From: Bifidobacteriaceae bacterium UBA2724
Lineage (GTDB): Bacteria; Actinomycetota; Actinomycetes; Actinomycetales; Bifidobacteriaceae
DNA length: 64,000 nt
Assembly: GCA_002353815.1 (NCBI GenBank)
Contig: DEKK01000016.1
Span: forward strand, 44,293 to 108,292
Reading direction: 5' to 3'
Shown here: in pieces, positions 45,751 to 54,798 of the stretch
How positions within the stretch are numbered: position 1 is the stretch's first letter
Layout of the letters: each line of letters starts with the position of its first letter
Translations under genes and position numbers: made by a program
The notes under the pieces: generated by a model
The model's database searches: none
What the model saw: only the letters and a program-made list of their open reading frames with translations
Told to the model about the DNA's origin: nothing

Positions 45751-46737
45751 TCAGTAGTTCCGGTCGAAATTCGGATTTTCCGTCGGCAGTGGCCACATGC
45801 GGGCGGGGGCAACCACGGCCGCGGTGCGGTCGGCATGATGATACTCCATCCAGGTTCTTGCCACGTTTTCGGCCTGGCCGAGGCTCGTGCATAGCGCCGC
45901 TACGGTGGGGCCGGAGCCAGAGATGAAAACGCTTCGGATGCTGAAATTCGCCTGGGCGTCCCAGATGGCGTCTGCGGAGCGAGGATGCAGGTCGAGCGCG
46001 GCGCGCTGCAGGTCGTTGCGGTTGCCGCGGCCGGGTCCGATCTCGTCGAAGCGGCGGTACACGTCGGCCGTGCTCAGGCCGTCGTCGTACATCGCCAGTG
46101 CCACGGCCTTCGGAGCCCACTTCTCCCATTCCGGGTCGGCCGGGCGCGGCCAGGTGGGCCTGGCCGGGTGGTAGTACTCCACCTTCTCGCCGTAGCCGGT
46201 GCCGTGCGCGAGGCCGGAATTGTTCATGTCGATGCTGCCGAGGAAGAACGGGACGTCGGCGCCCAGCTTGGCGGCGATTGACATGAGCATGGCCCCGCTG
46301 GGCCCGATGGCACCGGGGGCGTCGAACTTCCCGGCCTCGCCCCATGTGTGGGACAAGGCGATCAGTGTTCCGGCGGCGTCCGAGGATCCGCCGCCGAGCC
46401 CCGCGGCGACGGGAATGTTTTTCTCGAGTCGAATCATGGCATCGGGGGAGACGTGGCAGGCCTCGGCCAGTGCTCGTGCGGCACGGATCACGAGATTCGA
46501 TTCGAATTCCGGGCTTCCGGGGGCCGGACGCGGGTTCTCCTTGTTGTTCGACAACACGAGCACAAGCCCGGTGCCTTCGTCGCGCGGAAGGGTCTCGACG
46601 AAATCGAACAGGTCCACGCCGCAGTACACCGTGTCGATTTCGTGGCGGTTCCCCCATTCGGGGTGCCGTTCCCTCTTGACGCGCAGCTTCAGGTTGATTT
46701 TGGCGGGGCATTTGTATTCGAATCTGTAGGCACTCAT
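45751..46737 (-). CDS. ispE: 4-diphosphocytidyl-2-C-methyl-D-erythritol kinase
   Basis: 328 residues. GHMP kinase motifs: N-terminal CPAKINLKLRVKRERHPEWGNRHEI, ATP-binding NIPVAAGLGGGSSDAAGT, and C-terminal FISGSGPTVAAL. IspE is the fourth step of the MEP isoprenoid pathway, supplying undecaprenyl carrier for the wall. It overlaps the upstream rsmA stop by 4 bp. The order rpfB-rsmA-ispE is conserved in many Actinobacteria. CAGGAGA precedes the ATG. Confidence 0.94.
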   Translation of the reverse strand: MSAYRFEYKCPAKINLKLRVKRERHPEWGNRHEIDTVYCGVDLFDFVETLPRDEGTGLVLVLSNNKENPRPAPGSPEFESNLVIRAARALAEACHVSPDAMIRLEKNIPVAAGLGGGSSDAAGTLIALSHTWGEAGKFDAPGAIGPSGAMLMSIAAKLGADVPFFLGSIDMNNSGLAHGTGYGEKVEYYHPARPTWPRPADPEWEKWAPKAVALAMYDDGLSTADVYRRFDEIGPGRGNRNDLQRAALDLHPRSADAIWDAQANFSIRSVFISGSGPTVAALCTSLGQAENVARTWMEYHHADRTAAVVAPARMWPLPTENPNFDRNY

Positions 46738-47741
46738 AGAATCTCCTGGGTCAAGGATGGGGGTGTGACGAACGGGTGTTGCTCGGAGGAAGCCGGCGCG
46801 GACGGGGCGCCATCGTCGACCGCCTCGCAGGCGCGCGCAAGGGCGATGAAATCGTCAATCGTCAGTGTCTCGCCGCGGCGTTGGCCGTCGATGCCCGCTG
46901 CGGCGAACGCCGCGTCGGGAACCTCTGTGCGCAGCACGGCGTGCAGGGTTTTGCGGCGCTGGCCGAATGCCTTGTCGATCAGCGCGAACACACGGGTGCG
47001 CAGTGCTTCGTCGCAGCGCTCCGGATCGGTGACGCGCGTGAATCCCACGAGCGCCGAATCCACGTGCGGCGCCGGCCAGAACACGTTGCGGCCGATGGTG
47101 CCGGCGCGGCGGGTGGTGCCATACCAAGCGAGTTTGACGGAAGGGGATCCGTAGATCTTGCTGCCGGGCGCCGCGCTCAGGCGGTCGGCGACTTCCTTCT
47201 GCACCATGACGAGGAACGATTCGATGCCCTCGAAGCGTTGCAGCAGCGTGAGGATGATCGGCGTCGCCACGTTGTAGGGCAGGTTCGCCACGAGTTTCAC
47301 CGGCGTGGATGCCGTGATGCCGGTGGTTTCGACGAATTCGTCGTTCGGAAACACCTTGAGCGCGTCGCTGAGCACCACGGTCAGGTTGTCGGGGTGGTCG
47401 GGCTGGTACAGCGCAACCGTCTGCGGCAGGCGTTCGGCGAGTGCCGGGTCGATCTCGATGGCGGTGACGTGCGCACCGGTCTCGAGCAGACCAAGGGTGA
47501 GCGACCCCAGACCGGGGCCGACCTCGATGACGGTGTCGCGCTCCGTAACGCCCGCCTCGTGCACGATTCGGCGCACCGTGCCTGGGTCGATGACGAAGTT
47601 CTGCCCGAATTTCTTCGTGGGGCTGATTCCTGCATCGGCTGCGATGCGGCGGATGTCCGCGGCGCCCAGCAAACCCGTCGTGGATTCGGCGGGTTCGGCG
47701 GCGTCTGCCGCGCCCGATGCTTCTAAGGTGTGCAATGTCAT
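46734..47741 (-). CDS. rsmA: 16S rRNA dimethyladenosine transferase RsmA (KsgA)
   Basis: 335 residues, with a 30-residue Ala-rich N-terminal extension. Motifs: KKFGQNFVIDPGTVRRIV, SAM-binding VIEVGPGLGSLTLGL, acidic ligand AIEIDPALAERL, and catalytic NLPYNVATPI. It dimethylates A1518/A1519 of 16S rRNA. It is transcribed after the rpfB-like gene and overlaps ispE, fitting the mycobacterial rpfB-ksgA-ispE operon. Confidence 0.95.
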   Translation of the reverse strand: MTLHTLEASGAADAAEPAESTTGLLGAADIRRIAADAGISPTKKFGQNFVIDPGTVRRIVHEAGVTERDTVIEVGPGLGSLTLGLLETGAHVTAIEIDPALAERLPQTVALYQPDHPDNLTVVLSDALKVFPNDEFVETTGITASTPVKLVANLPYNVATPIILTLLQRFEGIESFLVMVQKEVADRLSAAPGSKIYGSPSVKLAWYGTTRRAGTIGRNVFWPAPHVDSALVGFTRVTDPERCDEALRTRVFALIDKAFGQRRKTLHAVLRTEVPDAAFAAAGIDGQRRGETLTIDDFIALARACEAVDDGAPSAPASSEQHPFVTPPSLTQEIL

Positions 47742-47852
47742 TCGGTGCCTCGGTTCGATGTCTGGCGCCCCAGGCCTTTCATGCGATGGGCGATGCGCAT
47801 GGCTGGTTCTGCGGACGTCTTGCGTGAGGTGTGCAGGGTCTCTCTTGGCATA

Positions 47853-49346
47853 TCAGTACCAGCCTTGGGTGTTCCAGATTCTCAGTGCATTGTTGGGAGA
47901 TCCGTAACGCGACGAGATGTAATAGAGCCCCCATTGGATCTGGACCGCGGCGTTGTCGTGCCAGCCCGTGCCCATCTTGGTCGGCGGGAGCGCCTGCGGA
48001 ATTCCATATGCTCCGGATGATGGGTTCTTCTTCCACCATAGCCAGCCCGATTCGCGATTCCAGAGGGTTTCGAGCGCGGCCCATTGGTCGTCACCCCATC
48101 CGTAGTTCTTCATGGCGGCGCGGGCATAGGCCTTGGCTTCGGCAGCCGTCGCGTGCCATACGCCGGTCGTGGAGCCGCCGGAGGTGCCGGAATTGTTGGA
48201 ACTGCTTGAGCTGCTGGAACCGGACGCCTGCGTGGGCTTGGGGGTGGATGAGCTGGACGACTGGCTTGAGCTGGATGACGAGCTCGGGCTTGACGAGGAG
48301 CTCGATGACGTGCTCGACGGCGTGCTCGACGGAGAACTCGATGATGGGCTCGCGCTGGAAGACGTGCTCGAGGAGGAATTCGACGACGAACTTGAATCGG
48401 AGGTGTCGGAAGACGCAGAGGGGCTTGAACTCGATGAACCTCCGCTGGATTCGCCGGACGAGCTGTTTGGGGAGCCGGAGTTGTTCGAATTCTGCTCCGT
48501 TTGCTGCTTAGCGGGCCCCACGCCGATGATTCTGTCGACAGGCATGATCTTCTGGACCGTCGACGTCACCTCTTCGCTGCTCTTGACGCCATCGATGTAC
48601 GTCACCTTGACGGTTTCGGTGTTGACGCCATCCTGGCCTTCCTGCTCGACCGCCTGCTGGCCCGGGGACAGCGTGTCGTCCGTGACGTACTGGGTGCCGC
48701 GTGCGATGGTGACCTCGCGCGTGTAGGTGTCATAGGTCACGCGCTGGACGCGCAGGATGGTCGTGTCGCCGTCCTTTTCGACGGTGACGATGTCGTCTTT
48801 GCCTATGCTGAGGCCGCACAGGTCAAAAATCTGAGACGCGGTGTGGTTGCCGTTGTCAATCGTGGTGGTCTTGCCGTCCGCTATGACCTCCACGGGGCCG
48901 TCGCCATCGAGGATGAAGCCGCCCGTGACCTGGTTGTAGGCGTTGGTGATGTTGACTTTGATCGACATCGCCTCGCGCTCGTTTTCGGTGAAGAAGTTCA
49001 GCAGTTCTTCGGCGCTGGAGGCACAGGTCCAGAACGGCACGTTCACGCCGTCGATGGACAGGCTGGCTTCGTAGGCCGAACAGTAGGTGATGGTGTCGCC
49101 GTTTTCGAGGGCACCGTCGTGCGTCGAGATGACGATGTCATGCGTCTGCACCGTGATGTGCTGCTCCTGCAGCAAGCGGTCGACCGTCAGGGAATAGGTG
49201 GAGACATAACGCGTGTCGCCGTTGACGGTCAGTGCGACCGCCTTGCGGGTGGCGACGAAGAACCCGGACACGACCACCGCCGCCACGGTCACGACAGACA
49301 GAATGCTTCGGATGAGGCGCTTGCGGCGCTGTGTGTCTTCGCTCAT
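47853..49346 (-). CDS. RpfB-like wall hydrolase: DUF348, G5, Ser-rich linker, transglycosylase
   Basis: 497 residues from the ATG at 49346 (GAAGGAG upstream; the frame is open to 49565). One N-terminal membrane helix (about 12-32), DUF348/YabE-type repeats (VALTVNGDTRYVSTYSLTVD), a G5 domain (REVTIARGTQYVTDDTLSPG ... IIGVG), a linker of about 120 mostly Ser residues, and a C-terminal lysozyme-like domain with the likely catalytic Glu in WNRESGWLWW, then GAYGIPQALP. It should cleave peptidoglycan outside the cell. Position before rsmA-ispE matches rpfB, but the catalytic domain is closer to SLT-like transglycosylases than to canonical Rpf. Confidence 0.87.
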   Translation of the reverse strand: MSEDTQRRKRLIRSILSVVTVAAVVVSGFFVATRKAVALTVNGDTRYVSTYSLTVDRLLQEQHITVQTHDIVISTHDGALENGDTITYCSAYEASLSIDGVNVPFWTCASSAEELLNFFTENEREAMSIKVNITNAYNQVTGGFILDGDGPVEVIADGKTTTIDNGNHTASQIFDLCGLSIGKDDIVTVEKDGDTTILRVQRVTYDTYTREVTIARGTQYVTDDTLSPGQQAVEQEGQDGVNTETVKVTYIDGVKSSEEVTSTVQKIMPVDRIIGVGPAKQQTEQNSNNSGSPNSSSGESSGGSSSSSPSASSDTSDSSSSSNSSSSTSSSASPSSSSPSSTPSSTSSSSSSSPSSSSSSSQSSSSSTPKPTQASGSSSSSSSNNSGTSGGSTTGVWHATAAEAKAYARAAMKNYGWGDDQWAALETLWNRESGWLWWKKNPSSGAYGIPQALPPTKMGTGWHDNAAVQIQWGLYYISSRYGSPNNALRIWNTQGWY

Positions 49347-49537
49347 CAGTCTCCTTCGTTGTGCGGGTGCGGTTGGCGCGCGTGGCGCGGTGCGGCGCTG
49401 GGCATTGCTGGATGGCATATGTGGGCGCTGTCGTCGGGTGCGTGTGGGCCTCTTGCCCTGCGACGGATGCGCAGATGCGATGCTTGCCGTGCCGCACGCC
49501 GCGTGACATGCCATATTGTAAAGCGACATGCATGCAA

Positions 49538-49556
49538 TTGCCTGAGAATCAGGCAA
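49538..49556. promoter_or_regulatory. Inverted repeat upstream of rpfB-like gene
   Basis: TTGCCTGA and TCAGGCAA separated by 3 bp, 190 bp before the rpfB start; an operator or a small hairpin. A TACAAT word at about 49514-49519 (leftward reading) could be a -10 element close to it. Confidence 0.4.
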
Positions 49557-49692
49557 CTCGTGCAAATTTCACAAATCCTGGAATGCCTGGCCGGTGGACG
49601 CGCCGGCTTCGGTTGTCTGGACGGGGGTGGTGGTCGCTCGGGATGAGCAGACGCACGCGGACGTTGAAAAGAAAAGTAAGAGGAAAGAGAAG

Positions 49693-49734
49693 AAAAAAGG
49701 GCGCTGCGCGAAGAAGGGGATGTGCGCAGCGCCC
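49693..49734 (-). terminator. Strong terminator 350 nt before rpfB
   Basis: An 11-bp perfect GC-rich stem GGGCGCTGCGC/GCGCAGCGCCC, loop of 14 nt also containing CCCC, followed by TTTTTTC (leftward reading). Confidence 0.9.
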
Positions 49735-50005
49735 CGGCAAACGGAACTGTTGGGGGTGGATCCGCTTGCCAAAGCCGGGCGGTGTGTTGGGGTGTGACCG
49801 ACCCGGCGCTTACTCGGGGGTAAATCTTGTAAGGACTTTCGTGCTGACATGCACGAAAGTCGTATGAGATGGAATCAGCGGCCCCTTTGCTGACTCCCTC
49901 TGTTGTCTTCGGAAGTATCGCCAAAATCCTTCGATGCGTTCCGTGGCCATCGCACACACGATGTGTTGCGCTATGTACTTCGCACGTCGTCAAATTTGGC
50001 TTACA
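49693..50005 (-). ncRNA. Structured RNA or leader with C-rich loops upstream of rpfB
   Basis: Read leftward from an extended -10 (TGTTATAAT, hexamer 50012-50017), five stems follow. GGAGTCAGC/GCTGATTCC with loop AAAGGGGCC is at 49871-49897. An 11-bp perfect hairpin is at 49834-49861. CTTAC/GTAAG with a loop holding ACCCCC is at 49809-49833. GCCGGG/CCCGGC with loop CACACCCCAACAC is at 49774-49807. CAAGCGGA/TCCGTTTG with a CCCCC loop is at 49738-49768. A strong terminator ends it. It is either a free RNA or an attenuator leader of the rpfB-rsmA-ispE operon. Confidence 0.6.
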
Positions 50006-50011
50006 GCACAG

Positions 50012-50035
50012 ATTATAACAACGAGGATTTGTCAA
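50012..50035 (-). promoter_or_regulatory. Promoter of the C-loop RNA
   Basis: Extended -10 TGTTATAAT (TATAAT at 50012-50017, leftward). TTGACA occurs at 50030-50035 but only 12 bp away, too close for a classical -35, so the extended -10 probably carries it. Confidence 0.5.
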
Positions 50036-50279
50036 TGGGGGCGATTTTGAACTTTTTGAACGCAAATGGGGCGAGGTGGTCGTTTTTCTCGGCGTGTCGG
50101 ATTGTGCTGAACCTGAGACGACATCGCGTGGGGAACGTCACCGTTTGTGAAAAGAGAGCGTGTGTGAAAAGACAGCGTGTGTGGAAAGACGGTGCTGGGA
50201 AACGCCATCGCTGGTGATGGTCATGCGTCAGCGTGCGGTGCGAAAAAGAAAAGCCGCGGGAATCCGCGGCTTGGGGTGG

Positions 50280-50353
50280 AGCCTCCTGTCAGGTTCGAAC
50301 TGACGACCTGCCGCTTACAAGGCGGCCGCTCTGGCCAACTGAGCTAAGGAGGC
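50280..50353 (-). tRNA. tRNA-Thr (anticodon TGT)
   Basis: A complete 74-nt cloverleaf on this strand: acceptor GCCTCCT/AGGAGGC, D arm GCTC/GAGC, anticodon stem GCCGC/GCGGC with loop CTTGTAA giving anticodon TGT, and T arm GTCAG-TTCGAAC-CTGAC. CCA is not encoded. Confidence 0.97.
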
Positions 50354-50570
50354 GAACTCATATAGCATAACGCGACGGCGAGATTGGCGCCAAGCGCTTG
50401 GCGTCGCGGCGAACGCAGCGGTGCTTCGTGAGAGCGGGCCTGTCCGTCGCGTCCTCACAGATGACGGGTGGTCTGGGCCAGTGCACCGTGAAAGGGGCCG
50501 GCGTGGCTGTGCAAGTTCAGCGGTGGTCCCGGCGCGGCATGGGCTCCATGCCGCCAGATACCCAGACGAC

Positions 50571-50605
50571 AAACCCCCGATGCCACGACGTGGTACCGGG
50601 GGTTT
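50571..50605 (-). terminator. Terminator of the DsbA-like gene
   Basis: AAACCCCC and GGGGGTTT arms around a further paired CCACG/CGTGG core, 50 nt after the stop of the leftward gene. Symmetric, so it may also act on rightward transcription. Between it and the tRNA nothing else is recognised. Confidence 0.7.
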
Positions 50606-50654
50606 GCGCGGAGCGAACCGTTATCGCATCACGCAGTCGTATCTCGCAGCCGCA

Positions 50655-51812
50655 TCACTTGCTGGCCGTGGTCTTCGTACTCGACGAGCTGGAGGTGGAT
50701 TCTTCGGTTGACGCCGAGGCGGAGCCTGACGAGGCCTCGGCGGACGACGCGTCGCTCGACTGGGTCAGGTAATCCTGGCCGATGAGGGCGGTTCCGTCGG
50801 CGCCGATGGACGGCATGGTGCTGGTGCCCACCTGGTCTTTGCTCAGGCCGATGGCCTGCAGGATGAGGTTGGCATAGTCGGTGCTGGTGAGCTCGAGCAG
50901 ATTCCACAGATGGCCGTTGATGATGATGGTCGGTGTGGTCATGGAGCCCTTGCTGTCACCGGCCACGTTCTGCGTCTCGGAGCGCAGCGGCGTGTAGTTG
51001 CGCAGGGCCTGGATCCATTCGGTGTAGGTGCCGTCGGTGCACTTGTCGGCGACGTCGGAATCCACGCCGGCGTCCTTTGCGACCTTGATGATCTGGTCGT
51101 CGGAGACGGTCTGGTAATCGGATTCGCTTGGCTGGAAGTTCTCGTCGTACAGACCCTCCATGAAGGCGATTACATGCGAGGGGTCGTTCTCGGCGACGTA
51201 GGCGATGGCCGCGGCCGCGCGCGTGCAGTAGTCATCGGTGGTGAGGCGGTCGAGGAAGCCGTTGGGGTGAATCTCGTAGTTGACCTGGCCGGCTTCGACC
51301 ATCTGCTTCATCTCGGGGCCGATGGACCGGTGCACCTGGCCGCATCCCGGGCACAACGCGTCGAAGTAGTCCTCGATGGTGGGGGCGTTGTCGATCGGCT
51401 TGAAATCGTAGTTCTTCGTCAGCACGAAGCCACCGGTGTCGGTGGCGTGCGACGGCTTGACCGACACGGCCTGCAGCGCCTCGTACGCCTGGCGTTCCTG
51501 TGCGCTCATCTCGGCGGTGTTCGCCTTCTGGCTGTTGTTGTGATGAATCACGAACACCAGGCCGATGATCAGCGCCACGACCACGATGATGGAGATGAGC
51601 ACGCTGATGCTCTTCACCTTGCGGTCATGGGCGGCCTGTTCCTGACGGCGGCGTTCTTCTTCGGCCTCGCGGGCACGGCGTGCCTTTCGCGCCGAACCCT
51701 TGGGCTGGCGCTTCTTCGCGGGAGCGTCGGCTGAGGTGTTGTCGGAGCTTTTCTGGCTCTGGGCGGCATCCGGAGCGGTTTTCTGCGGATTGTTGTGATC
51801 CTTGGTTGCCAT
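50655..51812 (-). CDS. Membrane-anchored DsbA-like thioredoxin-fold protein
   Basis: 385 residues from the ATG at 51812 (AAGGACA upstream; open to 51902). A basic, Lys/Arg/Glu-rich cytoplasmic segment, one membrane helix (SISVLISIIVVVALIIGLVFVI, about 68-90), then an extracytoplasmic DsbA/thioredoxin_4 domain with the active site FDALCPGCG (Cys154, Cys157) and a cis-Pro loop in MTTPTIIINGHLW. The C-terminus is a Ser-rich tail. It should oxidise or isomerise disulfides of secreted proteins, as in other actinobacterial DsbA-like proteins. No VKOR/DsbB partner is in this window. Confidence 0.88.
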   Translation of the reverse strand: MATKDHNNPQKTAPDAAQSQKSSDNTSADAPAKKRQPKGSARKARRAREAEEERRRQEQAAHDRKVKSISVLISIIVVVALIIGLVFVIHHNNSQKANTAEMSAQERQAYEALQAVSVKPSHATDTGGFVLTKNYDFKPIDNAPTIEDYFDALCPGCGQVHRSIGPEMKQMVEAGQVNYEIHPNGFLDRLTTDDYCTRAAAAIAYVAENDPSHVIAFMEGLYDENFQPSESDYQTVSDDQIIKVAKDAGVDSDVADKCTDGTYTEWIQALRNYTPLRSETQNVAGDSKGSMTTPTIIINGHLWNLLELTSTDYANLILQAIGLSKDQVGTSTMPSIGADGTALIGQDYLTQSSDASSAEASSGSASASTEESTSSSSSTKTTASK

Positions 51813-52135
51813 AAGTGTCCTTGGTATTCGATTCCGGTTGCTGGTTGTGCTTCCTATATCTCGCGCCGTACCAGCCATGCACATCGCAGATGGCCCGTGC
51901 ACCTTGGGGCGGGCGACCTGCGCGCGGGGCGCGTTTCCATGCCCACACTATAGTATTTGAGTCTGAAATTCAGGTGACGGCAGCCGATTGGCGATGGCGG
52001 GGTGATATCGGCGGCGCGAAGCACCATGGCGCGGGGTGCTGGAGCGGGGCATGGCGTGCGTCGTGGCGGCAGGCGATGGCCGATGCGCCGTGGCGGCGTC
52101 TGCCTCATGCGACAGGGAATCCGCGCTGTGGGAAC

Positions 52136-54370
52136 TCACGCGACGAGGAAAGGCGTCCAGTCGATGGCGTGGTCGGCGAGTGCGGCAAGTGCGACGATGG
52201 CGAAAAGCATGGACCAGATGGCCAGCGAAATCATGGAACGGCGCGGGGCGTCGGGGTTCGCACCGCGTTTGAAGCAGGTCCAGCCCAGTCCCATTTCGAG
52301 GTATTCCGTGAAGTGCCGCAGAGGGGCGATTGCGGATACGCACAGCAGTGCCGCCGCCCATGAGACCAACGCGGCAATGAAAATCGCCAGTCCTGCGGAA
52401 CCTGCGGTGTCGCCCACGGGCACGGGAATCACCGCGGCCGTCCCCCAGTGGAATCCGGTTTTCGCGCTGTCGGCCGCTTCGGCCTGCCCGGTCGCGATGG
52501 TCCCCAGGAAGCATGCCGCGAGGAAGAAAAAGACATAGACGATCACACTGAGCGCACTGAGCGCCAAGCCTTCGAGGATGTGCACAGGCAGGAGCGCCAC
52601 CGCCCAGGTGTTGTCGGAATGCCCGGCGTGCCCGCCGTGGCGTGCCTCGCGGGCGAAACGCGCATGCAGCGAGGCGCCGACCGTTGAGAGAATCACCAGC
52701 GCGATTGGGGCGAGGATCAGTGCCAGTCCGGGCAGCGACACGGCGAGTGCGGCGAGGAACAGTCCGCCGAGTACCGCGGGGATGCGGGCGTACTGGGTGT
52801 ATTGGTGTGTGCACGTCTGCACATACTGCGCCGGGTCGAAGCTCTTGGCCGCGTCGTCGCCCTGGGGCGCCTCTGCGGGAGCCTGAGGCTGCTCGGCCTG
52901 CGTGGGGACGGGTGAGGTAGGGGAGGTGGGGGCGGGGAGTGCCGTGGTGCTTTCGATGCGCCGTGTGCGCATGGGTTTGGGGTCCGCGTCCTCGGGGTCT
53001 TCGGCTTGGGAATCGGAGCCGTCGTCGGGGAACGCGAGGATTTCTCGGGCGAATGGGGAACCGGCTCCTTCGGCGGGCGGCTGGGGCATGACGGCGGTGG
53101 TGCGGTCGCCGTCTGCTGCGGCGGCTCCGGATCCAGGGGCGGTTCCATACGGATCGGCGCTTGCCGATCCGCCCGTGGCCTGTGCGGAAGGCATGTCGCT
53201 GCGGAACGTGCGGGGCCGACGCTCGCCGGCGGGGGATTCGCCGTCGCCGGTGCCGCCATCAATGAAATCGCCGTTGAGCAATTCATCGATCTGCGGCGCC
53301 TCGATCTCGTCATACACTGCGGCGGGATCCCAATCCTGCGCATCGGGCGGAATGACCTCGGTGTCTTCGCGGTCGCGCCAATGGGCCCTTGGGCCGCTAC
53401 TTCTTGAAGAGCTTGTGGAAAAAGGGGGCACCACCCCCGCGGAACCAGGCTGTGCAGTCGGTTGTGCCCCCGGCTGCGAGGTGTTGGGGAACGACGGCGG
53501 CACCACGGTGGATTCCTGGGGCTGGGCCTGCGAGGCATCGGCCGTGATCGCCTGAAGGAGCTCCTGGGCGCTGCAGCGCTTCATGCGGTTCGGGTCGAGC
53601 GCCGAGCGCATGGCCTGTTCCGTGCGGTGAGACAGGCCCGCGAGGTTCGCATGGCCCGAGGCTTCACGTTCAAGCACGGCCATCATGGGCTTGGTGCCGA
53701 AAACCGGCGCGCCCGTTCCTGCGAAGCCGAGCACCGCCGCGACGCTCCACCAGTCCGTCGCCTCGTCGGCCTCGGCGCCATCGATGATTTCGGGCGCGAT
53801 GAACCCCGGGGTGCCCATGACCAGGCCGGTGCGCGTCACATGGTTTTCGCCTTCGCCCATGGCGATGCCGAAATCCACCAGCACGGGGCCGGCATCCGAG
53901 ATCATGACGTTCGTGGGCTTGATGTCGCGGTGGATGATGCCCGCCGCGTGCACGGCGTCCACCGCGTCGATGAGGCGCTGCGACAGGTGCATGAGGTCGA
54001 CCGGTTCGTAGCGGCCGTTCTGCTCGACGTCCTGGGCGAGGTTGAGCCCGTCGATCAGCTCGGTGACGATGAAGGCGAGCCGATCGTCCAGCTCCATGTC
54101 CACGATGCGGCACACACCGGGATGGTTCACGCGGCGCAGCGCCGATCCTTCGCGGCGCAGCCGCTCGCGGGCGAGCTGCCTTTCGCGTTCCGAATCGGCG
54201 GTGTTTCCATCCGGCATGGTGTCGTGCAGGATCTTCATGGCGAAGGTGTTGCCGCCGCCGTCGTGCACACGCCAGACCGAACCCATGCCACCGCCGCCCA
54301 ACGGGGAGACAAGCCTGTATCCGCCGATGATTTGGCCAGGCTGCAGGTCTTGCACCGAGATGTCAGACAT
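52136..54370 (-). CDS. Serine/threonine protein kinase, PknB-like, with C-terminal membrane domain
   Basis: 744 residues from the ATG at 54370 (AAGGGG upstream). The N-terminal kinase domain is intact: Gly loop PLGGGGMGSVW (24-33), Lys46, HRDIKPTN (147-154), DFG (166-168), GTPGFIAPE. A Pro/Ala/Ser-rich linker of about 300 residues follows, then a C-terminal region with four to five membrane helices (VLGGLFLAALAVSLPGLALILAPIAL, ALSALSVIVYVFFFLAACFLG). No PASTA repeats, so it is not a canonical PknB wall sensor. It neighbours the DsbA-like gene on the same strand. Confidence 0.9.
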   Translation of the reverse strand: MSDISVQDLQPGQIIGGYRLVSPLGGGGMGSVWRVHDGGGNTFAMKILHDTMPDGNTADSERERQLARERLRREGSALRRVNHPGVCRIVDMELDDRLAFIVTELIDGLNLAQDVEQNGRYEPVDLMHLSQRLIDAVDAVHAAGIIHRDIKPTNVMISDAGPVLVDFGIAMGEGENHVTRTGLVMGTPGFIAPEIIDGAEADEATDWWSVAAVLGFAGTGAPVFGTKPMMAVLEREASGHANLAGLSHRTEQAMRSALDPNRMKRCSAQELLQAITADASQAQPQESTVVPPSFPNTSQPGAQPTAQPGSAGVVPPFSTSSSRSSGPRAHWRDREDTEVIPPDAQDWDPAAVYDEIEAPQIDELLNGDFIDGGTGDGESPAGERRPRTFRSDMPSAQATGGSASADPYGTAPGSGAAAADGDRTTAVMPQPPAEGAGSPFAREILAFPDDGSDSQAEDPEDADPKPMRTRRIESTTALPAPTSPTSPVPTQAEQPQAPAEAPQGDDAAKSFDPAQYVQTCTHQYTQYARIPAVLGGLFLAALAVSLPGLALILAPIALVILSTVGASLHARFAREARHGGHAGHSDNTWAVALLPVHILEGLALSALSVIVYVFFFLAACFLGTIATGQAEAADSAKTGFHWGTAAVIPVPVGDTAGSAGLAIFIAALVSWAAALLCVSAIAPLRHFTEYLEMGLGWTCFKRGANPDAPRRSMISLAIWSMLFAIVALAALADHAIDWTPFLVA

Positions 54371-54798
54371 CGCTTCATCCCCTTGTCGATTGGTCCAATT
54401 GGTCCGGTTGAACAAGCGTTGTGAACCAGCCGTCCGGACCGACAATTCAATTGCCCGCGCATCCGTGGACGCGGCGACAATCTGTGGCTCGGCCCGTCGC
54501 AGGTTCGCCATGCTTCCTCAACTATGCCACTTGTCCACAGACACTAGGCGAAAATCCGGCGTGATGGGGCAATTGGGCGAAAATTGGGGTGTTTTTTTGC
54601 AAATTGCCGCGGAATACGCGTTTCGCTGTTGGTTTTTGTAGAGGGCGCGTGTATATACTTTTTTTGAGGCTCAAGGGAGAGTTACTTCCGCGGAACCTTC
54701 GGTGACGAATTCCAATGCAGGAACGAGGAACCGAACAACAACAAACAACCTTCCACTCGGATCGTTCGGCACGTACCTGCCGATGAAAGGAAAAGAAA
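54371..54798. other. Divergent region and msiK leader
   Basis: 428 bp between the divergent kinase and ABC ATPase genes. An AT-rich TGTATATACTTTTTTT occurs at about 54648-54665. A perfect 6-bp hairpin TCGGCA/TGCCGA at 54766-54783 sits just before the ribosome site AAAGGAAAAG. Confidence 0.5.

Larger units (their letters stand above)
49347..50279. other. rpfB upstream region
   Basis: 930 bp without a protein gene. 49347-49692 holds the proximal rpfB leader with a perfect inverted repeat; 49693-50005 holds a structured RNA ending in a terminator; 50005-50062 its promoter region; 50063-50279 shows nothing recognisable. Confidence 0.6.

Noticed and set aside
49738..49833. Canonical 6C RNA
   Set aside because: Loops carry runs of four or five C, not six or more, and the arrangement is longer; kept only as '6C-like'.
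49693..50005. tmRNA, RNase P RNA or SRP RNA
   Set aside because: Has GGGGCC...GATTCC-like words but lacks the tmRNA tag frame and T-arm/CCA end, the RNase P GAGGAAAGTCC core, and the SRP GGAA/AGCAGC domain IV.
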